NCBI RefSeq assembly: GCF_947255005.1
Contig: NZ_CAMYFI010000060.1
Span: forward strand, 1-13,889
Direction of reading: 5' to 3'
DNA from: an uncultured Tessaracoccus sp.
GTDB taxonomy: Bacteria; Actinomycetota; Actinomycetes; Propionibacteriales; Propionibacteriaceae
DNA: 13,889 nucleotides
Positions 1 to 6,637 of this stretch are shown one piece after another. The notes under the pieces are model-generated. The model was not told the DNA's origin, did not search any database, and worked only from the letters and a program-made list of their open reading frames with translations. The first letter of the stretch is position 1, and the number at the start of each line of letters is the position of its first letter. Made by a program: the position numbers and the translations under genes.

Positions 1-32
1 AGGATTCGGATGGCGACAAGGATCGACGCAAG

Positions 33-41
33 TTATCCACA
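33..41 (+). promoter_or_regulatory. DnaA box (perfect consensus)
   Basis: The sequence is TTATCCACA, the full consensus 9-mer bound by domain IV of the initiator DnaA. It lies 14 bp before the CTA triplet run and would be the anchoring box for DnaA assembly on the trios. Confidence 0.85.
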
Positions 42-50
42 GTCTCCACA
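42..50 (+). promoter_or_regulatory. degenerate DnaA box next to the perfect one
   Basis: GTCTCCACA differs from TTATCCACA at two positions and abuts the perfect box in the same orientation. Paired same-strand boxes beside the unwinding element are typical of origins. The match is weak on its own and is supported mainly by position. Confidence 0.45.
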
Positions 51-54
51 ACAC

Positions 55-66
55 CTACTACTACTA
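55..66. other. DnaA-trio repeats / unwinding element
   Basis: CTACTACTACTA is four consecutive CTA triplets. The complementary strand read 3'-5' is GAT repeated four times, the DnaA-trio motif on which the DnaA AAA+ domains form a filament on single-stranded DNA. It starts 4 bp after the degenerate box and runs into TGAGTAGATATACA. CTACT-ATG-AGTAG (61-73) also forms a small inverted repeat at the trio end. The assignment rests on motif and spacing only. Confidence 0.65.
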
Positions 67-80
67 TGAGTAGATATACA

Positions 81-108
81 ACGCCAGAGTCTTCAAACTC
101 TCCAGCGT
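81..108. repeat. imperfect inverted repeat before the ABC operon
   Basis: ACGC (81-84) pairs with GCGT (105-108), and AGAGT (86-90) pairs with ACTCT (97-101) around the loop CTTCAA, with an asymmetric bulge. It sits between the origin and the GTG start at 144. It could be a leader hairpin or a regulator site. No T-run follows, so it is not a normal terminator. Confidence 0.3.
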
Positions 109-143
109 GGAAACACAAGAAGTTCGCCGGGTACGGTTGAGGC

Positions 144-953
144 GTGACGGTAGCAGCCAGGGCAGTGTCCCTCACTAAGCAGTACGGCAGCGGCGACACA
201 ACGGTGGTGGCCCTGGATGGCGTCGACTTTGCAATTCAGCAAGGCAAGTTCACGGCGATCATGGGCCCGTCGGGATCTGGCAAGTCCACGCTCATGCACC
301 TGCTGGCTGCCCTTGATGCACCCACCTCGGGGCAGGTCTTCATCGGTGGCACCGACGTTGCGGCCCTGGACGACACCACACTCACGAAACTTCGACGCGA
401 ACGCATCGGATTCATCTTTCAGGCCTTCAACCTCATCCCCACCTTGTCTGCCAAAGAAAACATTGTGCTGCCGGTTTCCATCGCCGGCGGGAAGGTTGAT
501 CGACAGTGGTTTGACAAGGTCGTCGACATGCTTGATCTTCGTGACCGGCTGAAGCACACCCCGTCGGAACTCTCTGGCGGCCAGCAGCAGCGCGTCGCGT
601 GCGCGCGAGCGCTCATGAATCGCCCCGAGATCGTGTTCGGCGACGAACCCACTGGCAACCTCGACTCCGTCGCCGCAGCGGAGGTGCTGTCATTCCTGCG
701 CGCCAGCGTGGACGACTTCGGCCAAACCGTCGTCATGGTCACCCACGACGCCACCGCGGCGAGCTACGCCGACCGTGCCGTGTTCCTCTCCGACGGACGC
801 ATCGTCGACGAGGTGCACAACCCGACGCAAGACGAACTGTTGCTCACGATGGCGCGTCTCTATCCGCGCCTCGACGAGCAAGGCTATGCGCTGGTTGCCG
901 ACGAGGCCGCCCCGCCGAGCGAGCCGTCGGCCAAGCCGCGACGGGCGTTGTGA
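144..953 (+). CDS. MacB/LolD-type ABC transporter ATP-binding protein
   Basis: This 269-residue cytoplasmic ATPase would drive the membrane protein encoded 6 nt downstream. All nucleotide-binding motifs are intact: Walker A GPSGSGKST (41-49), Q-loop around Q93 in FIFQAFNL, signature LSGGQQQR (143-150), Walker B running into GDEPTGNLD (about 163-174), and the switch histidine H201 in VTHD. FNLIPTLSAKENI and GDEPTGNLDS are typical of the MacB/LolD/FtsE group, which works with FtsX-like permeases in mechanotransmission or export rather than bulk import. The GTG start is forced: a TGA in the same frame lies at 138-140. The ribosome binding site is poor (TTGAGG close to the start). The substrate cannot be told from sequence. 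The gene lies between oriC and dnaN, an unusual place. Confidence 0.93.
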   Translation: MTVAARAVSLTKQYGSGDTTVVALDGVDFAIQQGKFTAIMGPSGSGKSTLMHLLAALDAPTSGQVFIGGTDVAALDDTTLTKLRRERIGFIFQAFNLIPTLSAKENIVLPVSIAGGKVDRQWFDKVVDMLDLRDRLKHTPSELSGGQQQRVACARALMNRPEIVFGDEPTGNLDSVAAAEVLSFLRASVDDFGQTVVMVTHDATAASYADRAVFLSDGRIVDEVHNPTQDELLLTMARLYPRLDEQGYALVADEAAPPSEPSAKPRRAL

Positions 954-959
954 TCGCCC

Positions 960-3512
960 ATGTGGAAGGCCACGCTCAAGTCGCTGCTCGCGCGGAAGTT
1001 CCGCTTGGTGCTGAGCGCGCTGTCGATCGTGCTCGGCATCGCCTTCGTCGCGGGCTCGTTGATGTTCACCAATCTGCTCTCGCGAGGGTTCGACGAGATC
1101 GTCCAGTCCGCCGTGGCGGATGTGAATGTGAGGGCCGAGAATCTCGGTGCCGATTCGGCTCACGATGACGCTGCGCAGCCCAGCCGGTTCTTGACGCCCG
1201 CCGACATCGAGAAGATCAGCGCCGTCGACGGGGTGCACAAGGCGGTTGGCCAAGTGGCCAACGCTCAGGTGTTCGTGCTCGACTCGAACGACCGCGTCGT
1301 CGGCGTCCCCGGTGCACCCGGTATCGGTGCCAACTGGCACGACACCCCGGCCGTCGGCGGTATGCAAAGCGCGCGCATCGTCGACGGGCGGCCCCCGAAC
1401 GCCAACAACGAGGTGGTCATTGACCCGGGCACCGCTGCACGCGCCGGGCGCAGCATCGGCGACACGGTCCGCGTCGCCACCCCCTTCGACGGAGTGCAGG
1501 AGTTCACGCTCGTCGGTACCGGCACGTATGGCTCCGGCTCGACGGCGGGCGCGGCGTATCTGTTTTTCACGCTCGACGAGGCGCAGCAGCTCTTTGTGGG
1601 GGGCAAGGATGTCTACCAAGCGGTGTGGATCAGCATCGACCAGTCGAAAGACGCGAACGACGTAGCCAAGGCGGTGTCCGAGGTACTTCCCGAGGGTTGG
1701 AAGGCCGAGACGGGCGCAAAGCTCGCCGACGATGTTCGTAACGCGCTGGGTGCTGGCATGGACTTCGTCAACACGGTGCTGTTGATCTTCGCAGCGATCG
1801 CGCTGCTCGTGGCCACCATGCTCATCGTCAACACGTTCTCGATCCTCGTCGCCCAGCGCTCCCGCGAGCTCGCGGTGCTGCGCGCCATCGGCGCCACCAG
1901 GGCGCAGGTGCGTGCGTCGGTGCTGCTTGAAGCCATCATCATGGGTGTGATTGGCGCGACGCTGGGCATCGGCGTCGGGTACCTGCTGGTGTGGGGCCTC
2001 ATGGCGCTCATGGGCTCAGCCGGCGTCGACTTGGGTGCGGCCCAACCGCAGCTCACCTGGCAGTCGGTCGTCGCATCCTATGCCGTCGGCATCGTCATCA
2101 CCGCCATCGCCGCATTGGTGCCGGCTATTCGAGCCTCGCGCACGCGGCCCGTCGAAGCGCTCGCCGAGGCGGGTCATTCGAGCGCGAAACCCGCGGGGGG
2201 CGGGCTCGCCCTCGTCGGAGTGGTGATGGTGGAGATCGCCATCGCGCTCATCGTGTGCGGGCTGTGGATCAACGTGCCGGGCCCACTGTGGTGGATCGGT
2301 ATCGGATGCGCGACGATGCTCGTCGGCGCCGTGCTCGCAGTGTCGTGGCTCGGGGCCCCCGTGATCGCGTTCGCGAGCTGGGTGTTTCGACGCGCGTTCG
2401 GCACCGTCGGCACGCTCGCTGGCCGTAATTCAACCCGGCAGCCGGGCCGCACCGCGGCGACGGCGGCCACGCTCACGATTGGGCTCGCCCTCGTCACGAC
2501 GGTCGCGGTACTCGCATCGAGCATCACCACCTCGCTCAAGACTCAGCTCTCGGCAGATCAGCGCGGCGACTTCGTCGTCGCCCCCCTGACTATGACCCCC
2601 TTCGACGGGAAGTTGGCCGAGCGGGTGGAGGCCGTGGACGGCGTCGAATGGGTTGCGGCGTTGTGGCCCGCGCAGGCGCAGCTCCCAGGAGAGCAGAAAC
2701 CGGTCACGCTCGCTGGCACCACGCCGCGTGGCCTCCTCGAGGGCACCGCGACGAAGATCGTCGCGGGCACCATAACGAACGAGCCAGATTCTGCGGTGAT
2801 TTCCGCTAAGTTCGCCAGCAGGGAGCACCTGTCGCTCGGCATGACGTTTGAGCTGACCGGCTCGGTGGGCACACAGCAGCTACTGGTGACGGGCATCGCC
2901 GATGACGACGCTCCGGCGCAAGTGATCGTCCACAAGGCGACGTTGGAGAAGATCGCCGAGATGCAGGTGGTGAGCAGGCTCGTGGTGTTCACCGCTGATG
3001 GTGCCGACGCCTCGAAGGTTCGGCAGGGGCTGCTGAGCGCGACGAGTGCGGTGAAGACCGTGGCTGTGTCCGACGTGCACGAATATGTGCAGGATCGCAT
3101 CGATCAATTCCAGCAGGTGGTCGGGCTGCTGTACGGGCTGCTGGCGTTGGCGCTGGTGATCTCGGTGTTGGGCATCATCAACACGCTGTCGCTCAGCGTG
3201 ATCGAGCGCACGCGTGAAATTGGGTTGCTGCGTGCGGTGGGGGTGACGAGGCGGCAGATTCGTCGCATGATTACCCTCGAATCCGTGCTCGTCACGGTGA
3301 TGGGTTCCGTGCTGGGTGTGCTGCTCGGGTTGCTGTTCGGGGTGGTGCTGCAACGCGCCAACGTCGATGCGGGCATCGACACGCTCGATGTGCCGTGGCT
3401 GCAGCTCGTGCTCATGCTTGTGGTGGCCGCGCTATTCGGCATGCTCGCCGCGATTTCGCCCGCGCGGCGCGCCGCGAAGCTGCCGGTGCTGGATTCAATT
3501 GCGACGCTGTAG
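960..3512 (+). CDS. ABC transporter permease with two FtsX domains (MacB-like)
   Basis: This 850-residue membrane protein is the partner of the preceding ATPase, whose stop lies 6 nt before this ATG. The N-terminus has a basic stretch, then helix 1 (about 15-35), then a large extracytoplasmic domain. A first FtsX block starts near residue 268, with the conserved turn RSRELAVLRAIGATRAQV. Further helices lie about 415-470, followed by a second extracytoplasmic domain and a second FtsX block from about residue 720, with the matching ERTREIGLLRAVGVTRRQIR. Two-FtsX permeases of 800-850 residues are common in Actinobacteria and act as one polypeptide or a homodimer with a separate ATPase. The C-terminus is complete (ARRAAKLPVLDSIATL). 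An antimicrobial peptide, lipid or lipoprotein substrate is possible, but nothing in the sequence decides. The TAG stop overlaps a 16-bp palindrome. Confidence 0.92.
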   Translation: MWKATLKSLLARKFRLVLSALSIVLGIAFVAGSLMFTNLLSRGFDEIVQSAVADVNVRAENLGADSAHDDAAQPSRFLTPADIEKISAVDGVHKAVGQVANAQVFVLDSNDRVVGVPGAPGIGANWHDTPAVGGMQSARIVDGRPPNANNEVVIDPGTAARAGRSIGDTVRVATPFDGVQEFTLVGTGTYGSGSTAGAAYLFFTLDEAQQLFVGGKDVYQAVWISIDQSKDANDVAKAVSEVLPEGWKAETGAKLADDVRNALGAGMDFVNTVLLIFAAIALLVATMLIVNTFSILVAQRSRELAVLRAIGATRAQVRASVLLEAIIMGVIGATLGIGVGYLLVWGLMALMGSAGVDLGAAQPQLTWQSVVASYAVGIVITAIAALVPAIRASRTRPVEALAEAGHSSAKPAGGGLALVGVVMVEIAIALIVCGLWINVPGPLWWIGIGCATMLVGAVLAVSWLGAPVIAFASWVFRRAFGTVGTLAGRNSTRQPGRTAATAATLTIGLALVTTVAVLASSITTSLKTQLSADQRGDFVVAPLTMTPFDGKLAERVEAVDGVEWVAALWPAQAQLPGEQKPVTLAGTTPRGLLEGTATKIVAGTITNEPDSAVISAKFASREHLSLGMTFELTGSVGTQQLLVTGIADDDAPAQVIVHKATLEKIAEMQVVSRLVVFTADGADASKVRQGLLSATSAVKTVAVSDVHEYVQDRIDQFQQVVGLLYGLLALALVISVLGIINTLSLSVIERTREIGLLRAVGVTRRQIRRMITLESVLVTVMGSVLGVLLGLLFGVVLQRANVDAGIDTLDVPWLQLVLMLVVAALFGMLAAISPARRAAKLPVLDSIATL

Positions 3513-3527
3513 CGGTAGCGCTACCGC
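3512..3527. promoter_or_regulatory. perfect 16-bp palindrome, candidate operator
   Basis: GCGGTAGCGCTACCGC is fully self-complementary and starts on the last base of the permease stop codon. It has no loop and no following T-run, so it fits a dimeric repressor site better than a terminator. The central CG flanked by TAG/CTA resembles LacI/GalR-family operators. It ends 17 bp before a TATGAT hexamer and so covers the -35 region of the likely dnaN promoter. Which protein binds it is unknown. Confidence 0.5.
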
Positions 3528-3544
3528 AGAGAAGGTGTGGCCGA

Positions 3545-3550
3545 TATGAT
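3545..3550 (+). promoter_or_regulatory. candidate -10 element for dnaN
   Basis: TATGAT is one mismatch from the sigma-70/SigA consensus TATAAT and lies 54 bp before the dnaN GTG, in the gap between permease and dnaN. No good -35 hexamer is present at 16-18 bp; that place is taken by the palindrome 3512-3527, which suggests regulated or activator-dependent use. Confidence 0.45.
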
Positions 3551-3603
3551 CGTCGGAGTGTGACCGCCGTGGGCTACACCAGTGGAAGAACGAGGAGAAG
3601 CAA

Positions 3604-4764
3604 GTGAAAATCCGTGTGGAGCGCGACGCGCTGGCCGACGCCGTTGCCTGGGTTGCCCGCAGCCTGCCGAACCGTCCCACCGCACCGATCCTCTCAGGCA
3701 TGCTGCTGAGCGCCGAAGGTGATGCGGTGACGCTGTCCAGTTTTGATTCCACCACCTCCGCAAAGGTGGCGCTGCCCGCTCAGGTGCACGACGAGGGCAC
3801 CGTCCTCGTCTCGGGGCGCCTGCTCGCTGAGATCGCGCGTTCGTTGCCGAACAAGCCCGTCGAGCTGGACGCCGACCACTCGAAGGTCGAACTCACCTGC
3901 GGGTCGGCGCGGTTCACGCTGCAGACCCTCCCGGTCGACGAGTACCCCACCCTGCCCGACATGCCCACGCAGGCGGGCACTGTCGACGCCTCCACGTTCG
4001 AGCGCGCCGTGGCGCAGGTGTTCGTGGCGGCCGGGCGCGACGAATTGCTGTCAGTGTTCACTGGCGTGCGGGTGGAAATTGAAGGCGAAACGCTCTCGTT
4101 GCTGGCCACCGACCGCTACCGCATGGCGTTGAAGGAAATCACCTGGAACCCGTCGACGCCCGACGCCGAGGGCGCCGTGCTCATTCCCGGCAAGGTGCTC
4201 TCCGACACGGCGAAGGCCATGACGGGCGGCGACGAGGTCACCATCTCGCTGTCCACCACCGAGGCCGAAGGCGAGGGCCTGGCGGGCTTCGTCGGCGAAG
4301 GCAGCTACGGCAAGCGTGAGGCCACCACGCGGTTGTTGTCGCAGTCGTTCCCGAAGGTGCGGCATTTGATGGATGTCGACGGCACCGTGAACGTTCGCGT
4401 CTCCCGCGACGAGCTGCTGGGCGCGGTGAAGCGCGTGAAGCTCGTCGCCGAGCGCAACACCCCGCTGCGCATGGTCATCAACGACGATCACGTCACCCTC
4501 GAAGCCGCCACCGGCGACCAGGCGCAGGGCATGGAAGCGATTGCGGCGGGCGTGGAAGTTGTTGGCGATGAGCAGAGCATCGACGCCGCCGGCTTCAACC
4601 CGCAGTACCTGCTCGACGCGCTGGGTGCGCTCGATGCCCCGTACGCGCACTTCTCGTTTACTGCGCCGGGCAAGCCATGCCTGATTACGGGTCTGGCAAG
4701 CATGGATGGCGAGCAGCTGCCCGACTACCGCCACGTCATCATGCTGATGCGCCTGCCCAGCTAG
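3604..4764 (+). CDS. dnaN: DNA polymerase III beta subunit (sliding clamp)
   Basis: This 386-residue protein forms the ring-shaped dimer that tethers the replicative polymerase to DNA and serves as a docking platform for repair polymerases, ligase and Hda-like factors. The length is normal for three clamp domains (about 1-120, 125-250, 255-386). The family hallmark TDRYRMA is at 169-175 in the middle domain, preceded by ELLSVFTGVRVEIEGETLSL. The N-terminal start (MKIRVERDALADAVAWVAR) and the C-terminal DYRHVIMLMRLPS both align with clamp ends. The GTG start is well supported by GAGGAG at 3592-3597, six nt upstream. The gene stands 91 bp after the permease and probably has its own promoter. 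It is co-oriented with the fork leaving oriC. Confidence 0.97.
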   Translation: MKIRVERDALADAVAWVARSLPNRPTAPILSGMLLSAEGDAVTLSSFDSTTSAKVALPAQVHDEGTVLVSGRLLAEIARSLPNKPVELDADHSKVELTCGSARFTLQTLPVDEYPTLPDMPTQAGTVDASTFERAVAQVFVAAGRDELLSVFTGVRVEIEGETLSLLATDRYRMALKEITWNPSTPDAEGAVLIPGKVLSDTAKAMTGGDEVTISLSTTEAEGEGLAGFVGEGSYGKREATTRLLSQSFPKVRHLMDVDGTVNVRVSRDELLGAVKRVKLVAERNTPLRMVINDDHVTLEAATGDQAQGMEAIAAGVEVVGDEQSIDAAGFNPQYLLDALGALDAPYAHFSFTAPGKPCLITGLASMDGEQLPDYRHVIMLMRLPS

Positions 4765-4783
4765 CCGCTGAAAGTTGACCGTT

Positions 4784-4843
4784 ATCCTCCACGAGAAGCG
4801 ATTGAGGGGCGGATTTTCGCCGATTAATGCGCGTGTGGAGGAT
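4784..4843. repeat. inverted repeat in the dnaN-recF gap
   Basis: ATCCTCCAC (4784-4792) is the exact reverse complement of GTGGAGGAT (4835-4843). Between them a smaller hairpin, GGCG-GATTTT-CGCC, occupies 4808-4821. Together they could fold the 149-nt gap into a two-tier structure or mark protein sites. No regulator or riboswitch class is recognised. Confidence 0.4.
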
Positions 4844-4878
4844 TTCGGTCATTGGGGGGCCGGTTGGGTTGCGCTGCT

Positions 4879-4893
4879 CGCGCCATCGGCGCG
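4879..4893 (+). repeat. GC hairpin upstream of recF
   Basis: CGCGCC-ATC-GGCGCG gives a 6-bp all-GC stem with a 3-nt loop, ending 20 nt before the recF ATG. No T-run follows, so it is not a standard terminator. In a dnaN-recF transcript it could separate the two messages, for example as an RNase stop. Confidence 0.35.
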
Positions 4894-4898
4894 CCAGC

Positions 4899-4904
4899 TA
4901 GGCT
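4899..4904 (+). promoter_or_regulatory. candidate -10 for a leaderless recF transcript
   Basis: TAGGCT fits the actinobacterial TAnnnT -10 pattern and ends 9 nt before the recF ATG, the spacing expected if transcription starts at or next to the start codon. recF has no visible Shine-Dalgarno sequence, which agrees with leaderless translation. No convincing -35 is seen. Confidence 0.35.
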
Positions 4905-4913
4905 TGGCTGCAC

Positions 4914-6065
4914 ATGTTTGTCACTGCTCTCGAACTCACGAATTTCCGCAATTACCCCGAAGCCAACATTGCGCTGACTTCGGGCGTGAACGTATTTGTC
5001 GGCTCGAATGGGCAGGGGAAGACGAATCTGGTGGAGGCGGTCGAATATCTGTCGACGGCGTCTTCGCACCGGGTCGCGAGCGTGGTGCCGCTGATCCGCG
5101 CGGGGGAGGATTCGGCGCTGGTGCGGGCGAGGGTGCAGGCGGGCGTTGACGATGAGCGCGAGCTGCTGCTCGAGCTCGAGATAGCCAAGGGCAGGCAGCA
5201 TCAAGCGCGGCTCAACCGAGGGCCGTTGCCCAGGGCGAGGGATCTCGTCGGGATGCTGCGCACGGTGGTGTTCTCCCCGATGGACCTGGCGATCGTGCGG
5301 GGTGACCCGTCGGATCGGCGACGCTGGATCGATTCGCTGATCGTCACGCGGTGGCCGCGCATGGCGGGGGTGAAACAGGATTTCGACAAGGTGCTGAAGC
5401 AGCGCAACGCGTTGCTGAAGGGCATGGCGGGCAAGCGCTTCGAGGCAGGCGTGGGCGACGATGCCATCACGCTGCAGATCTGGGACGAGCAGCTCGCCCG
5501 GATCGGGGCGGAGCTGCTGCACGCCAGGCTCGACACACTCGCCGACGTGCGTCCGTTCGCGCAGGGCGCGTATGCCGCGATCGCTCCGGTGAATAACGAG
5601 ATCGAGGCGCACTACAAGTCGGCGGTGGATTTGGCGGGTGCGTCGGAGGCCGACGATGTGCAGGCGGAGTTGCAGCGGCGCATTCTCGATGCGTTGGAAA
5701 AGGTGCGCGACGAGGAGCTTCGACGGGGTGTGACGCTCGTCGGGCCGCAACGCGACGACATCGAATTGTTCATCGGAGCGCTGCCCGCGAAGGGATACGC
5801 GTCGCACGGGGAGTCGTGGTCGTTGGCGTTGGCGCTGCGTCTCGGGGGCTTCGAACTCGTGCGCGACGATGGCACCGAGCCGGTGCTTGTGCTCGACGAC
5901 GTGTTCGCCGAGCTGGATTCGTCGAGGCGTACTCGCTTGGCTGATGCCATCGGGCACGCGGAGCAGGTGCTCATCACCGCGGCGGTGGGCTCCGATGTGC
6001 CCGAGTTCCCTAGTGAGCGCAGGTTTCGCGTCGAAGCTGGCAGCGTGGCTGAGGAGGCGTCATGA
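4914..6065 (+). CDS. recF: DNA replication and repair protein RecF
   Basis: This 383-residue ABC/SMC-like ATPase helps load RecA onto gapped, SSB-coated DNA together with RecO and RecR at stalled forks. Walker A GSNGQGKT is at 30-37. The ABC signature region lies in SHGESWSLALALRLG (about 296-310), and Walker B VLVLDDVFAELD at about 324-335. The opening MFVTALELTNFRNYPEANI is the standard RecF N-terminus, which fixes the ATG despite the missing Shine-Dalgarno sequence. Length and motif spacing are as in mycobacterial RecF. It follows dnaN after 149 bp and its TGA overlaps the dciA ATG (ATGA), so the two are translationally coupled. Confidence 0.97.
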   Translation: MFVTALELTNFRNYPEANIALTSGVNVFVGSNGQGKTNLVEAVEYLSTASSHRVASVVPLIRAGEDSALVRARVQAGVDDERELLLELEIAKGRQHQARLNRGPLPRARDLVGMLRTVVFSPMDLAIVRGDPSDRRRWIDSLIVTRWPRMAGVKQDFDKVLKQRNALLKGMAGKRFEAGVGDDAITLQIWDEQLARIGAELLHARLDTLADVRPFAQGAYAAIAPVNNEIEAHYKSAVDLAGASEADDVQAELQRRILDALEKVRDEELRRGVTLVGPQRDDIELFIGALPAKGYASHGESWSLALALRLGGFELVRDDGTEPVLVLDDVFAELDSSRRTRLADAIGHAEQVLITAAVGSDVPEFPSERRFRVEAGSVAEEAS

Positions 6066-6637
6066 CCGACGAGCTCATCACTGAGGAACCTATCATCGAC
6101 GAGCCCGAAACCGAGGAGCCCGTGCCTCACGACCCGACTGGGCTCGACCTCGCCGCCCAGATCGCCCGCGCCACCGCGCTGGGAAAACCCTACGCGCCCG
6201 TCCTTCCCGAGCCGCGCAAACCGGTGAAGCGCCGACGCTTTACCGGCGAGCAGCAGCGCTCGGGCGCGCACCCCGACGACCGCGACCCCCAACTCATCGG
6301 TTCCGTGTTCGAGAAGGTGGTGGAGCGTCGGGGTTGGAGGAAGCGGCTCTCGCTGTCCACGGTGCTGCGCAACTGGGCGGACCTCGTAGGCGAAGCGAAT
6401 GCTGAACACTCGCAGCCGGTGGATTTCCGCGACGGCGTGCTCAAGGTGCAGTGCGACTCAACAGCCTGGGCTACCGGCATGAAGTACTCCGCGTCGCAGT
6501 TGCTGGCGAAGCTGAACCGTGAGCTCGGTGATCGCACGGTGAAGAGGGTGGACATCGTCGGCCCGCCGCAGCGCAGCTGGAAGCACGGCCCGAGGTCGGT
6601 GCGCGACGGGCGCGGCCCCAGAGACACCTACGGCTAA
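6062..6637 (+). CDS. dciA: DciA, DnaB helicase-recruiting protein (DUF721)
   Basis: This 191-residue protein belongs to DUF721. DciA is the widespread helicase operator that helps load DnaB at the origin in bacteria lacking DnaC/DnaI; the mycobacterial member is Rv0004. Residues 1-75 are a variable tail, acidic at first and then basic (KPVKRRRF). The DUF721 core runs from about 78 (DPQLIGSVFEKVVERRGW) through WADLVG, the strand DGVLKVQCDSTAWAT, and LLAKLNRELG. The C-terminal GPRDTYG is shared with actinobacterial homologues. The ATG overlaps the recF stop by 4 nt. Its TAA overlaps the TAG of the convergent LysM/BTAD gene. gyrB, the common next gene in Actinobacteria, does not follow. Confidence 0.93.
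   Translation: MTDELITEEPIIDEPETEEPVPHDPTGLDLAAQIARATALGKPYAPVLPEPRKPVKRRRFTGEQQRSGAHPDDRDPQLIGSVFEKVVERRGWRKRLSLSTVLRNWADLVGEANAEHSQPVDFRDGVLKVQCDSTAWATGMKYSASQLLAKLNRELGDRTVKRVDIVGPPQRSWKHGPRSVRDGRGPRDTYG

Larger units (their letters stand above)
1..80. other. right-hand part of chromosomal origin oriC
   Basis: This non-coding stretch holds one perfect DnaA box (33-41), an adjoining degenerate box (42-50) and a run of CTA triplets (55-66) leading into a locally AT-richer stretch (67-80). The order box, box, trios, AT-rich DNA is the basal unwinding arrangement known from bacterial origins. In Actinobacteria oriC usually lies between dnaA and dnaN, and dnaN is found downstream here, so dnaA is expected just left of the window. 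Only the edge of the origin is visible, so the box count and full extent cannot be given. Confidence 0.75.

Noticed and set aside
690..1619. Long - strand open frame opposite the ABC genes
   Set aside because: Arg/His/Gly-rich shadow of high-GC coding DNA, antisense to two clear family members; no recognisable domain.
1625..2275. TGTGGATCA motifs in the permease gene as DnaA boxes
   Set aside because: One mismatch each, far apart, and explained by Val/Leu-Trp-Ile codons; not clustered.
3512..3527. Palindrome after the permease as a Rho-independent terminator
   Set aside because: No loop and no T-tract; a hairpin would have to sacrifice central pairs.
4782..4792. TTATCCTCCAC in the dnaN-recF gap as a DnaA box
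   Set aside because: The 9-mer TTATCCTCC has two mismatches in the invariant CACA end; better explained as an inverted-repeat arm.
4824..5957. Long - strand open frame opposite recF
   Set aside because: Composition is typical of a GC-rich antisense shadow and recF is unambiguous.
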